Source: Cryptomeria japonica
Lineage: Eukaryota; Streptophyta; Pinopsida; Cupressales; Cupressaceae
Length of the DNA: 64,000 bases
NCBI RefSeq assembly: GCF_030272615.1
Contig: NC_081408.1
Coordinates: forward strand, 401,479,889 to 401,543,888
Direction of reading: 5' to 3'
This document shows, one piece after another, positions 31,415 to 43,497 of this stretch; the first letter of the stretch is position 1, and the number at the start of each line of letters is the position of its first letter. The notes beneath the pieces are model-generated. The model was not told the origin of the DNA. It made no database searches and saw only the letters and a list, made by a program, of their open reading frames with translations. A program made the translations under genes and the position numbers.

Positions 31415-32643
31415 TGTAAAGCGAAAAAATCAAACCCTAGTTGTTCTCCCCTCCCCAACTCCGAGGAGAGAGAAGGGAGGTCACTAGGGTTGATGGTTTT
31501 CACTTGGGAGAGACTTTACATTCAAAAGAGGGGTTGAAACCCACAAGATCCAATCCCACGTAATGCAAGATTGGATTCTAAATGAGTTTCAAGGGTTAAG
31601 ACATCAAGGATACCCTCTTTTGTAAAGAAATGTAGATAGGATGATTGAACTAAGAATGCATGTAAAATAGGAAAGATTCGCTTATAAACAGAGATGGGGA
31701 TACAGGATGGAGCTGCAGACCTGGAATTAGCAGTAAAATGTCAAGACGGTGCTATTCTGCAAATTTGAGCGAAAGTTGACGGTACGATGGCGCCCGGCGT
31801 GCACACAGTCCTCCGAAAAATCCGCAAAACGAAGGTGGATCTGTTCGTCTCTGCACAAGGATTCCAGATCTTCAATTACAGCCGCGTACCTGCAACCTAC
31901 ACATAGAAAAGAGAGGACGATTGGGGGGTTAGGGATGAGGGGTTTGCCTTTAGGTCAAACCCCAGTTTTGGAATTAACCAAGAAATGAGAATGCTGTAAA
32001 TGTAAATGTTTGTAATGTAAACAAGTACTGATACCTTGTTGTAAGAATGTTTGTATTCTTACATGTGAAGGTGTAATGTATGTTGTATGTAATTTGTTGT
32101 AAGTGATCTCCTCTTCAATGGTTGAATCCTTGTCTTGAATGCAACACCTAGCCTTGAATGGAGACTTAGAATGCTCAATTGCTTGAAGGAATACTTGAAT
32201 GCTTGAATGTTTGAATGTTTGAATATTGCTTCCGCGTCTTTGCACATATATGTCCTCCTCCCCTTTTGAGAGAGGAAATGTAGTTTATATACTTGTCAAT
32301 TAGGGTTGATAGACTGATTTTCCCGACCTTAGGCCGACCAGGAAACAATATTTCCCGAATTGCAAACTTAAAGACCCGATGCCCAAAAGAGATCGGGCCC
32401 AAAATAGGGCCAGGGACCAAGGCGCTGGGCGCCATGGTCCTGGGGGACCAGGGCGCTGGGCGCCATGGTCCCACCTCCCGGGACAGCAGGGTGCAAGGAG
32501 GGATCATGCCAAGGTGCAGAAAAATGCAGTTTTTGGTGTCACAAGCAGGTTTCGGGGTCTCCATTCAGGTTTATCGTTGCATCGCCATCATGAAGACCCA
32601 AATGTAGTCGAAATTGCAAGTGTCGCAATTTTAGGATGCTATA
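31415..32643 (-). repeat. 5' LTR of element N
   Basis: 1229 bp; on the minus strand it begins TATAGCATCC (TGTAGCGTCC in the other LTR) and ends CGCTTTACA. It contains the two-unit GC repeat and the segment about 32233-32330, including TATATA-type sequence, that the 3' LTR lacks. Confidence 0.9.
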
Positions 32644-32648
32644 GGTAT

Positions 32649-34624
32649 AAATGGGAAGTTTCCAATACAGGAGAATTATTATTATAACTATCTTCACGAA
32701 GTACCAAGATTAAAGATATTAAAATTAAAATATTTTAAATCTATTAAAGATAGTTAATTACATGGAGAGTTGCATGGAACAATGTGGAGGGTCATAACCC
32801 TAAAATTGTAATGTATATATGTAAGGTAAAATTAGGAAAAAGAGGAGAGATTATTATTAATTTTAATACATCACTGAGCAGAAAAATATAATAAACGTAG
32901 AAGAAACTTTCATAAAATATTTATTTTCCTTCTTGATACTATGCGCAGAATGCTATTAAATGCTTTTGGAACTGGTTTCACTAACTATTTTGGTTAAGTA
33001 ACCAAAATTGTTTGATAAGTCCTATCTGTAAATAGTTTTCTTATCATATTGATTTGAATATCAAGGATACCTCAAATTAATCAAAGGGCATTCAGCTTCT
33101 TTGTGTGACGTCTTTACTTGGTTCTCTCAAGGAGAGATTAAATTCATGAGAATAAATCACAGTGATAAGGATAAATCATTCACATATAAGGGGTCAAATA
33201 ATTGACAGATTCATACAAGGTATGAATGTAAAAATTGTCTAGTAGAGTGATGCAAAATTTTTGAGAAAGCATTAGATTGACTATGTTGCCCAGTAGATAG
33301 AAGGCACTGAACATTACCCTTTTTAAACTTACATTCAAAACATTTTTTAATTTTAGGTTTTGTAAGTAGGAGATAGAAGTAGGATTAGAAGTTAGTTTCC
33401 TTTATTCCAGACATTTATGCCATTTCGAAATAAAGGAAGTGAAGATTGAAGATAAGCTAATAAAAGAATAAGTCTACTAAATTAGTATATAGGTGCACCC
33501 TCCTTGGTTTTACAGAGCCAGAAGTACAAGGAATAGTAACCATATTGGTTCATTTTGTTAGTTGGCTAGAATTGAATGTTGAACCTGAGTATAAGGCTTG
33601 GCATACCTTTAGGGTTTAGTAACCTGCAATTTTCAGCTCCAACACTATGAAAAGTTGCAATAGTATATTTAAATCATCATTGTATATGATTATGATCCAT
33701 CCATATTTGTAATGTGAACACTACACTATAACCTTGTCATGATTGTTAATTGAGTTAAAATAACATCTTAATTGGAATGGAATATCATTTTGTGTATAAT
33801 CTTAATTTCAAGACAAATATGCTTAAATAATACAATGAAAAATGATGTACCAAACATGTTATGATTTCATTTTGATATTATGAATAATTAAACTCAATAG
33901 TAACGTCCTTTTATTTGTAGCTCTAGAAAACTTGGATTTGTAATTTATCATATGTTCCCTTTATTGCATCATGAGTAAATGGATGCCAGTGAATAGTAGT
34001 ATTTTGAAAACTTGAATAGTGGTATAATGAGAACTTTTATGTGGCATATTTTACATTTGACATATTGAAATTAAATGTTTCAAACCCTTCACCAACAACA
34101 CTAAAATTAAGAAACTTATGGGTTGTTTAGTATGAGTTTGATTTAGGCTTGCATTCACTTGGACATGCACTTGTTTTATTATTGTGAACTTTATTCGTTT
34201 CTCATGATTTAAACATGGTTTTAGATGTCAATTTAGATGTTAATATTATAGAATAGCATTTTTCCATCTTTGGTGTCAAATTTAGAGTCTCTTGGGATCC
34301 TATTATTCAAAATTGGCCTTTTATACTATCTAAAATTATTTCTTTTATCAAGAGGTGGTTCCACAATAGCCAAAGATGACCCTAGGATGGATGTTTTGAC
34401 TAGTATTGAGGGAAATTACAATCAATAGGAATAATATTGTAATAGCGGGTAGTTGTCAATGTTTTCAAAAAAAGTTTCTTAAAGGTGAACTGAATCTTAT
34501 GGTTTTTTTCCCCTTCTTTCCTTTCCGTTTGATGTATTTTTCATGCTCTTATGTTCTACTTATAACTCTCAAGGTGTCTTTGTGCTCATAACTATGTTTG
34601 GCCAATATTTAGCAAGACCTAAGT
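32649..34624. other. AT-rich spacer without recognisable genes
   Basis: About 2 kb. No frame with known motifs, no LTR ends and no tandem repeats were seen; possibly very old decayed repeats. Confidence 0.4.
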
Positions 34625-35949
34625 TGAAAAATTAGGTTTTGGGCTATATATGGGGTCAAAGTGTCATTTTCAATTCATTTTAACCTCTCAAAGTTTGAAA
34701 ATTCAAAAAGCCTTCTGCGAAGAAAAATGGTCATTCCGATCCAGGAGCATCAATTTGAGTGCCATAGACATCATAATCGACCATGAAATTACAAGCCAGA
34801 CATGTGCCAGAAATGTGTGTGTGAAAAAGTGGAATAATTCTATAAGCTGCAAGACACAACACTTCAATTAAGTCATTACATGTATGGTTAGACAAATATA
34901 AGCATGAATATGAAAACCATAAAAAATTGACTAATTGCCTTCTAAAAGATGCGAGTATAAGATTGCTCTCAGATTTGTATAAGCAATACCAGTGACTAGA
35001 CTACACCAAGACGAAGGATTCAATCTATATGAGTATGAGATTAAGCTAAATGGATGCAAGATTATGCTAGATGGATGAATAGTAAGCTATATGAATTCAA
35101 GAAATCATGAAAATATGCAAAAAGAAACTAAACTAAGATGCAATAATCTCAAAAAGCAAGCACAATATCTTCAATGACTCCAAAGCAAAAACTGCATAAT
35201 AACAATAAATCTCCAGGGTGTTTTAAATGAGAGATGAAGGTTGAATTTATAGAGAATCACAAGAGAGATCAAGAAAAGGCACAATTTAGGATAATTAAGA
35301 TAATTGAGAGATCAGATTCAGTTAACCTTGAGATGGATTCCAATTATAGTTTAATTGAAATGCATTCAAATTATAAGTTTGAGTTTGCATTAGAAATATA
35401 ATTCAATTAATTCCATGCTCTTGAGATGAAAATAAGTAATTCTTTGATTTATTCAAGAAAAGAGTCTTTTCAATCCAACTGAATTTCTTTTCTCAAAATC
35501 TTTGAGCTCCAATTTTAGAGAATAATTAAAATTCCTTTAATTGCTTTTCTGATTTCAAGTTCTCAATTTAGAAGAAAGAAATAATATCTCAAGTTTTATT
35601 TCTCTTTCAATTCAATTATTTTATTTTATTTTCAATTTAACTCTTTCTTTGCATATTGATTCCTCTTTTGTGATAAATTAATTCCTTTTTTTATGATTAA
35701 ATGGCAAATTTATTAATTAATTAAATATGCTAAGATATTTAATAAATTAAAATAGGATAATTGATCAAAATGATTTTCTTGGAATGATTTAATTAATATA
35801 GAATAATTCACTTGCCATGTGACATTTGATGATTGAAGAATTAATTAATTGTGTGCTCAAGATTGATTTAATTGCATTTGGTTAGGACCTTGGTGATGTT
35901 GCCGAAATTAGGGGCCCATGGTTTAGATGACCAATTTTAGGGTATTACA
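34625..35949 (-). repeat. 3' LTR of element L
   Basis: 1325 bp. On the minus strand it starts TGTAATACCCTAAAATTGG and has two TATA-like sites: CTATAAATTCAACC (near 35253-35240) and CCCCATATATAGCCC near its end. The part after CACACACATTT contains TGGCACATGTCTGGC, at the same place where the related LTR at 61657-62376 has its PBS. Confidence 0.8.
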
Positions 35950-35963
35950 TTTTCCCCTCTTTG
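35950..35963 (-). other. Polypurine tract of element L
   Basis: Minus strand CAAAGAGGGGAAAA, directly before the LTR start TGTAATACCC. Confidence 0.75.
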
Positions 35964-36388
35964 AATTAATGTGCGAGCAGCATGTTGGTTCAAAGAATAG
36001 TTGATGTCTAGGAGATACCAGTTTTGAACTTGATTGATCATGAACCAGATGAAGAGTGAGGTGTTTAGCTTGATTTGAAGTGATGAGGCTGAACAGAGTT
36101 GATTAAAGCGAAACTGATCCCGAACTTGATTGAACTAGGACCGATAAAGAGAAAAGATACCAAACTTGAACTTGATTGATCAAGAAGTGGATCTTACTGA
36201 TCTAGAACATGATTGAACTAGACATAGTGAGCGAAGATAAAATTGATCTTGAACTTGATGGATCAAGACACAATGAGTGAAGATAAACTGTCCAGCTTGA
36301 TTTGAAGCGATGAAACTGAGCACCTTCTTAGATTGAGAGTGTGATCAAAGATACTCTTTAAAATTTTGATTGAGTTTAAATGAATAAC

Positions 36389-37866
36389 TAATAGTTCTGA
36401 TACTTAATATAAGTATAGATCCAATAGCCAATAAGATGAGAGGGAGGGGGTGAATCATACAAACTTAATCATCCATAAAAACATCAGATTCAACCTTGGT
36501 AACATATATATCAGTCATATAACCAAAAACTGTCAAACATGCAAACTCAAAAGCATATGAACAATATAAACCTCATAACACCAGATTTAACGTGGAAACC
36601 CAAATAGGGAAAAACCACTGTGGGATTTCAGACCCACTAAGAAATATACTCTTCTAGAGTATGCTCAATTAAAAGAAAATCTTGTTAAAGATTACAAACA
36701 CATTGCTAGATGTGACCCGGTTAAGGGATTTCCCTCATATCTGTTAGGATCTTCACTTTGTTAGAAGTGACCTTGTCAAAGGATTTCAAACACTCAATCA
36801 GAATGTCACCTTGTTAGAGGATTTACATATAAGACTATTAAGTCCACTCGGTTAAGAGATTTCTTGTCACTTTCACAAAATAACAGTAATACAATCTATC
36901 TGCAACTTCGCATCTAAAATGCTAAAGCAGATTCCTATTTGTTCAATACAATCTAGACATAGAACTAATCTTGTCTATCTGTTGGGCATCAATACTTTGT
37001 TATTCTAATAGGTCTTCAAGCTTCTGTGCTCGGTAATCACTATGTAGCATCCCTATGCATACACTTGCCCACATACATTGTTTATCAACAGTTTCCTATT
37101 TATAAACAATCTTCTAACCGCTTAATCTCCTTGATCACATTTCCCATGATCAATCATAGCCATCAGATCTTCAATCTTGTCCAGGTTCATTGTATCTTTC
37201 GATCTGAAAATGTTTTACCCCGCCTTGGAACTTGCACATTCACCTTGGAACTTGTGTTAGGGTAATGTGGTTCAATCTGAGCTATAGATCTTCTTGCCAA
37301 CTTTCCATTGCCTTAGATTCATTTAACAAACTTCTTTCACAGCTTGCCAAACATTGATCCGCTCCAGCTCCTCAGCTTCTTTCATTAAATATCACATGTA
37401 AACATTTAATGCATTCTGTTATAGCTTGGTTACAACTTGGTGAATACTAAACTTCACTCGGTAGACATTCTGTCTTCGTTAACCGACTGCGATAACCTTA
37501 GGGTTTACCGACTAGGTTCCTTAGCTTGATAACATAGTATAGTATTAACCTTTACATTTTACAACATATGTATGATGTTAAAACAATCTAAAACATCAAG
37601 ATCTCATCATTGTCTGACTCGGTAGAGTTGCCCATTGAATAACTTATCCCCTTATTCATCATATTCTTTCCTGTGTCTTTACCGACTCCTTTATAATCTT
37701 CATATCATATTTCTCAAGATATGGCAACATCATACTGAATTAGAAAATCAATTTCTTGACATCAATGACAAAATAATAATATCAAGATAGTAAAACATCT
37801 TCAATTAGTTATGTCCATAATCATCAACAACCTTCTCAATATCCTTATAATGTAATATTGCCAACA
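36389..37866 (-). mobile_element. Solo LTR (family T-like) nested in element L
   Basis: It is flanked by ATAAC on both sides (36384-36388 and 37867-37871). On the minus strand it starts TGTTGGCAATATTAC. It contains the conserved block complementary to GGGAAAAACCACTGTGGG and the C-rich stretch before its 3' end, as in the other family-T LTRs. The far end is degenerate (ACTATTA rather than CA). Confidence 0.6.
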
Positions 37867-37960
37867 ATAACCAGCTTGATGAAAAGCGATGAAACTTATT
37901 AACGTTAAGAGACTGATTCAAATGAAGACAAATATCAGCTTGATTTGAAGCAATAAAATT

Positions 37961-38110
37961 GATATGCCCCTAGCGATTGATGTGATTTAGATGATCAATA
38001 AATCTCAACTTGATATGAAGCGATGAAGTTGAGATGCCCCTAGCGATTGATTCGATTCAGATGATCAAGAAATCTCAACTTGATATGAAGCAATGAAGTT
38101 AAGATGCCCC
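37961..38110. repeat. 70-bp tandem repeat in element L interior
   Basis: Units begin GATATGCCCC (37961), GAGATGCCCC (38031) and AAGATGCCCC (38101), exactly 70 bp apart. Each contains CTAGCGATTGAT and CTCAACTTGATATGAAGC. Looser AGCTTGATTTGAAGCGATGA copies recur at about 36077, 36295 and 37935. Confidence 0.8.
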
Positions 38111-38531
38111 TTAGCAATAAGAATTTGTTTGATTTTCTTTAGTTGAAAAGTTTTTTTGCTCGACTTTTGATGAAGATTTGAAAAATTTATCGACTTTGAA
38201 GATGTGAGGTCATAAGGTCACGAGTATGCCCCCTTGGGAGAGAAATCAAAAGAGAGTGAGGGTAAATTATGATTATAGACAATTGTTGGCGATAATAATG
38301 ACTTGAGCACAAAAAATGAGTTAGAGGAATATTTGAAGATTTAGCATTGATCGATGAGAAATTGAGTACAAATTGGAGAAAAGAATGAGAATATGATGAA
38401 AGCGCTAAGTGGTCCAAATTTTATTGAAATTGGCTAGGAGAATGATCTCAGATTTTGATTTCAATCCCAAAAATGGAATCAAGACGTGCAAATTAGCTAA
38501 GGGTACAATTTTCATGTCCATCAGAGCAAGT

Positions 38532-39878
38532 TGAAAAATTAGGTTTTGGGCTATATAAGGGGTCAAAGTGTCATTTTTAGTTCATTTTAACCTCTCAAAG
38601 TTTGAAAATTCAAAAAGCCTTCTGAAAAGAAAAATGGTCATTCTAATCCAGGAGCACCGATTTGAGCACCAGAGACATCATAATCGACTACGGAATTACG
38701 AGCCAGACATGTGCCAGAAATGTGTGTGTGAAAAAATGGAATAAGTTTGTAAGCTACAAGACACAACACTTTAATTAAGTCATTACATGTATGGTTAGAC
38801 AGATATAAGCATGAATATGAAAACCATAACAAATCGACTAATTTCCTTCTAAAAGATGCGAGTATAAGATTGCTCTCAGATTTGTATAAGCAATACCAGT
38901 GACTAGACTACACCAAGACGAAGGATTTAATCTATATGAGTATGAGATTAAGCTAAATGGATGCAAGATTATGCTAGATGGATGAATAGTAAGCTATATG
39001 AATTCAAGCAATCATGAAAATATGCAAAAAGAAACTAAACTAAGATGCAATAATCTCAAAAAGCAAGCACAATATCTTTAATGACTCCAGAGCAAAAACT
39101 GCATAATAACAATAAATCTTCAGGGTGTTTTGAATGAGAGATGAAGGCTGAATTTATAGAGAATCACAAGAGAGATCAAGAAAAAGCACAATTTAGGATA
39201 ATTAAGATAATTGAGAGATCAGATTCAGTTAACCTTGAGATAGATTCCAATTATAGTTTAATTGAAATGCATTCTGGATTTTAAGTTTGAGTTTGCATTA
39301 GAAATATAATTCAATTAATTCCATGCACTTGAGATGAAAATAGGTAATTATCTTATTTATTCAAAGAAAAGAGTCTTTTCAATGCAACTGAACTTCTTTT
39401 CTCAAAAGCTTTGAGTTCCAATTTTAGAGAATGATTAAAATTCCTTTAATTGCTTTTCTGATTTCAAGTTCTCAATTTAGAAGAAAGAAATAATATCTTA
39501 AGTTTTATTTCTCTTTCAATTCAATTATTTTATTTTATTTTCAATTTAACTCTTGCTTTGCATATTGATTCCTCTTTTCTGATAAATTAATTTATTTTTA
39601 TATGATTAAATGGCAAATTTATTAATTAATTAAATATGCTAAGATATTTAATAAATTAAAATAGGATAATTGATCAAAATGATTTTCTTGGAATGATTTA
39701 ATTAATTAAATAAATATTTAATTAATATAGAATAATTCACTTGCCATGTGACATTTGATGATTGAAGAATTAATTAATTGTGTGCTCAAGATTGATTTAA
39801 TTGCCTTTGGTTAGGACCTTGGTGATGTTGTCAAAATTAGGGGCTCATGGTTTAGATGACCAATTTTAGGGTATTACA
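38532..39878 (-). repeat. 5' LTR of element L
   Basis: 1347 bp, colinear with 34625-35949 with few substitutions and short indels, including a roughly 22-bp extra AT-rich segment near 39700. The sequence after its 3' end (ACTTGCTCTGATGGAC) is not a recognisable PBS. Confidence 0.8.
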
Positions 39879-40678
39879 TATACTACTTATATATACAATT
39901 CATCAACCTTGACTACAAGGTCAGCCAAAACCCCCAACTCTCAATTACAAAATTACATCACACGATACATATGCCACCGAACCAATATAATGATATACAT
40001 ATCATAGCATGGACCTAAATCAAATCTCCAAACATGGATCACCACCGAAAACCTCACCAAGATCAACCACAACACACTACACCACCAAGAATACCGCATA
40101 ATACGAAGAATATCGCCGAAACAACCAAATCACCAAGAATGCACACAAGAATCAATTTGGACCACCAAAACAAATAGGACACAACCAAGAAACACCAAAA
40201 AGCACACTAGAATCATCTGCAATAGCTGCACCAACACCACTTATGCAAATCTTCATCGATCAACACACTGACTCACAGGAATGCTCAACAGCAGCAATTC
40301 ATACTAGAAAGATAACTTGCGGAGCACCAAATTATAAACCATTTGAACTAAGGATACATATTAACATCAAAAACATTCTCCCAAATCTGTAAACCAAAGA
40401 TATGATCATATCGGAGCTCACTGGAGAAAACACCAAACTCTACCAACCACTTCACAGAAAGACTGAACTATAAACTGGATCAAATAATATGATCAAGCAA
40501 TCTCCCAAATCACTGAAACCAATAAGGAATAAAGTATTCCAACATCCCAAACAGATAAATCATCCATATCAGCTCAATGCAATCACCAGAACACCAAATA
40601 GCTCTCAGTAGCACTAGAACACATGAATATGTTGACATCAATGACAACAACATATCCTAGCAGCAGCAATATCCAACA
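39879..40678 (-). repeat. Partial family-T LTR
   Basis: It starts on the minus strand at TGTTGGATATTGC (40678) and matches the first 800 bp of 49942-48687 (for example the ATATATACAATTCATCAACC stretch), then is cut by the LTR of element L at 39878. It lies directly against the LINE fragment and interrupts its RT just after the catalytic motif. Confidence 0.7.
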
Positions 40679-42726
40679 CCTGCATCTCCAAACAAAATGG
40701 TATCATCTACAAATTATTGGTGAGAGATGGATTTGATCCTGTCTACAACCTTCATCCCTTTCCAATTTCTTGTCTCCCTTAATTGCTTGATACCTTTGCC
40801 CATAGCTTCAGCCATAATTATGAATAGGAAGGGTGAAAGGGGGTCCCCTTTTAGATGGAAAGAAGTTGGGTACAATGCCATTGATTAAAATAGAACACTT
40901 TGGTGCACTGATACAACTCTATATCCAAATCAAGTTAGCACCTCCAGTAGAAAAGTTTTGTCCACCAAATCATAAGCTTTGAGGATGTCTAGTTTTAGAA
41001 TCATACAAGTTGATCTTGTTTTCCTTGCAGTGTGTATTTCTTCATGAGCAATGATTATTCCTTCCACAATCGATCAACCTGAGGAGAATCCACTTTTCTC
41101 CTTTGATATTATGTGTTTTAGCATTTTTCTTAACCTCTTTGCAACTACCTTGGTTATGATTTTGTATGTCATGTTGCATAATGTTATGGGCATAAACTCG
41201 TTCATACTTTGTGCCTCTTTTTTTCTTAGGTATGAGAGCCAAGAAGGTGTGGTTTATTACACCAAGCATGACCTTGTTTCTTCTCGATTCCTCTATCACA
41301 TTTTTTATATCCTCCCCCACAATTTTCCAAAAGTACTAGAAGAAGCTAGATGGAAAACCATCTAGCCCAAGAGCTTTGTCTAGATTGAGCTAAAAGATTG
41401 CACTTGTAACTTCCTCTCTAGTGATTTCTTTATATAGAACCTTATTTTGCTCTTATGTTATTATGGTTGGAATTACATTACGTATCTCCTCCCTCTCCTC
41501 CTAGTGTACTTGTGTTTCTCTATTGAGTATCTCTTCAAAGTATTTGACCACTTCATTGTTTACTACTTTTATGGAATTTGCCAAGCTACCATCTTGTCTC
41601 CTTATTTCTACAACTCTTTTCCTGTTTTTATTTTCTATTGCTATGTTGTGAATTTTATTTGTGTTTCTATCTCCTTCGCTTAACTATGTTTCTCTTGATT
41701 TCTGCCTCCAGTAGTATTCCTCTCTTGCCTACAATTATTAAAGCTATTTCTTGAGTGTTTTTTCTACCTCAAATTCTTCTATCCTCATCCCTCTATCAAT
41801 GATGGTTTCATTTAGTTTTGATAGTTCTTTCTCCACCCTTTCTTTTTCTACAAATATGTTTTTGAACTTTTCCTTATTCCACTCTTTCAATTTGTTCTTG
41901 ACATGTTTGAGTTTCTTGCTTATCTTGAATAGCTTTGAGTTGTTCCCCACATCTATTTTTGTCCACCATTGTTCCATCAAAGTCATCAAGGTGGGTTCCC
42001 TTAGCCACATGTTTTCAAAATTGAAGGGGCATTAGTTCTACAAGGTAATGATCTAACCTAGTGTATGGTAGGATAATTGCTTCTTTTACTTTCATATTGA
42101 TGTCCCAAAATCCAGAGGTCAAAAATATGTCAAGCCTCTCTACTATGTTAGTGAAACCTTTCCTCTTGTTTGTCCAAGTGTAGATTTCGTTCTTGGTTTT
42201 GATGTCTAATAATTGATTATTGTCAATAAAGGATTTAAAATCCATTTGAATGTTGGTTATATTAGTCAATCCCCCTCTTTTTTTCTTCATTACTTAGAGT
42301 GGCATTGAATTCTTCCCCTATAATAACCTTCTCATTACTTAGGTTCCCCAAGATTCTTGTGAGTTGAGCCCATACCTCTCTCTTATCATGTGTAAAGACA
42401 AGCCCATATATATTTATTAAATGGAAGGAGACATTGTTCTGCAACAGTCTACACTTCACCATCCAATTCTTGTTCTTTTCCATGGTTGTCCCTTCTATCT
42501 TGACTGGATCCCATATTACACCCAGCCCAGTTGAGGCTCCAATTGCCTCAACAAAAATCCATGTCCACTGTCTCCATACCTTCATCTTTTGTTCACATTC
42601 ATTGTTATCCCATTTGGTTTCTTGTAGGAGTTCTATGTTTTCTCTGGCCTGATCTATTTGGCGCTTGATTAAGCACCATTTATTAGGGGTGTTTAAGCCC
42701 CTAACATTCCACGTAAAGCACCTCAT
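40679..42726 (-). pseudogene. L1-type LINE ORF2 fragment (endonuclease to RT catalytic motif)
   Basis: It begins MRCFTWNVRGLNTPNKWCLI with the AP-like endonuclease features (WNVRG Asn, LLQETKW Glu). The later GEEFNATL has Glu where GDFNAT is usual, so the nuclease would be impaired. The middle pieces (42290-41744) match the linker (YTWTNKRKGFTNIVERLDIF, MEQWWTKIDVG). RT pieces include TFLALIPKKK (about 41260) and the box FVDDTILFGD at about 40720-40690. The frame is broken repeatedly. It ends abruptly at a family-T LTR. It may belong with the ORF1-like remnant at 50459-52300. Confidence 0.82.
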
Positions 42727-43461
42727 TGCCCCTAGGAAGGATGATATCCTTCCTTGATCTTAGTTTTCTCTAACCAAATTTGCGTTCATGACTATTGCCA
42801 ATTTGGCTTTATTAGATTTGGATCCTGTGCTTACTTTTATTATTAGTATAATTGATGGGACTATTAGAAATCATTCAAGTTATTGGTTATTTTGATTTTA
42901 ACATGTGTTTGATTCGTAAAATTAGATGATTAAATTTAAATGTATGAAATGAAACTGAAAATTGAAATAGAAAATATATTAATTTTTTAATTTGAATTTA
43001 CGCATACTTAATTGAATTTTATTAAAATAACTTTAATTATTTCTTTGTTTATTTAAAAATATATATATTATTAAAAAAAAAAATTATCTATTATTCTAAA
43101 AAAAATTTATTAAATACATGTTTTATTATAAATAAAAGATTTATTCATAATATTATATTAAATAAAACAATTTGCATGTTTGTATTTTTTATAAAATTAA
43201 ATAAAGTTTTTATTAATACCAAATAAACTAAAGTAAAAGAAGAACTTTAATAAGACAGCTTTTATTCAAAGAAAGAAATCGAATATTATATGGAAAGCTA
43301 ATATCTAATTTATTTATTTTTTTAAACTTAAGTGATTTTTTGAAAAAACTATAGAAAATTCTTCCATTTTCTATGTAAGGAATGTTGGAAAAAAAAAATA
43401 AGGCTAGTTTTAGAGCAGATCGAACCAATGTAAGGGGTGATTTATTTTTTCAGCATGTTTT

Positions 43462-43497
<36 letters not shown>

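Larger units (their letters stand above)
24861..32643 (-). mobile_element. Complete non-autonomous Ty3/gypsy element (element N) with gag and protease but no RT
   Basis: The two LTRs (31415-32643 and 24861-26029) are flanked by a perfect 5-bp TSD GGTAT (24856-24860 and 32644-32648). PBS and PPT are present. The 5.4-kb interior codes for gag (30225-28213), a retropepsin-like part and a proline/serine-rich tail (28212-26777); no RT, RNase H or integrase motif is seen anywhere. The LTRs differ by a roughly 100-bp indel and one 33-bp repeat unit, otherwise by few substitutions, so the insertion is fairly young. Mobilisation would need proteins from an autonomous partner. Confidence 0.87.
34625..39878 (-). 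mobile_element. LTR retrotransposon without coding capacity (element L)
   Basis: Two direct repeats, 34625-35949 and 38532-39878, both run TGTAATACCC...ATTTTTCA on the minus strand and match closely. A strong PPT (CAAAGAGGGGAAAA) precedes the lower-coordinate copy, which makes it the 3' LTR. Apart from the nested LTR at 36389-37866 the interior is about 1.1 kb with no gag or pol motif. That fits a small non-autonomous element. No matching 5-bp TSD was found (TAAGT-type versus TATAC). Confidence 0.72.

Noticed and set aside
38500-38531. PBS for element L directly after its 5' LTR
   Set aside because: ACTTGCTCTGATGG has no TGG start or match to usual plant PBS sequences.
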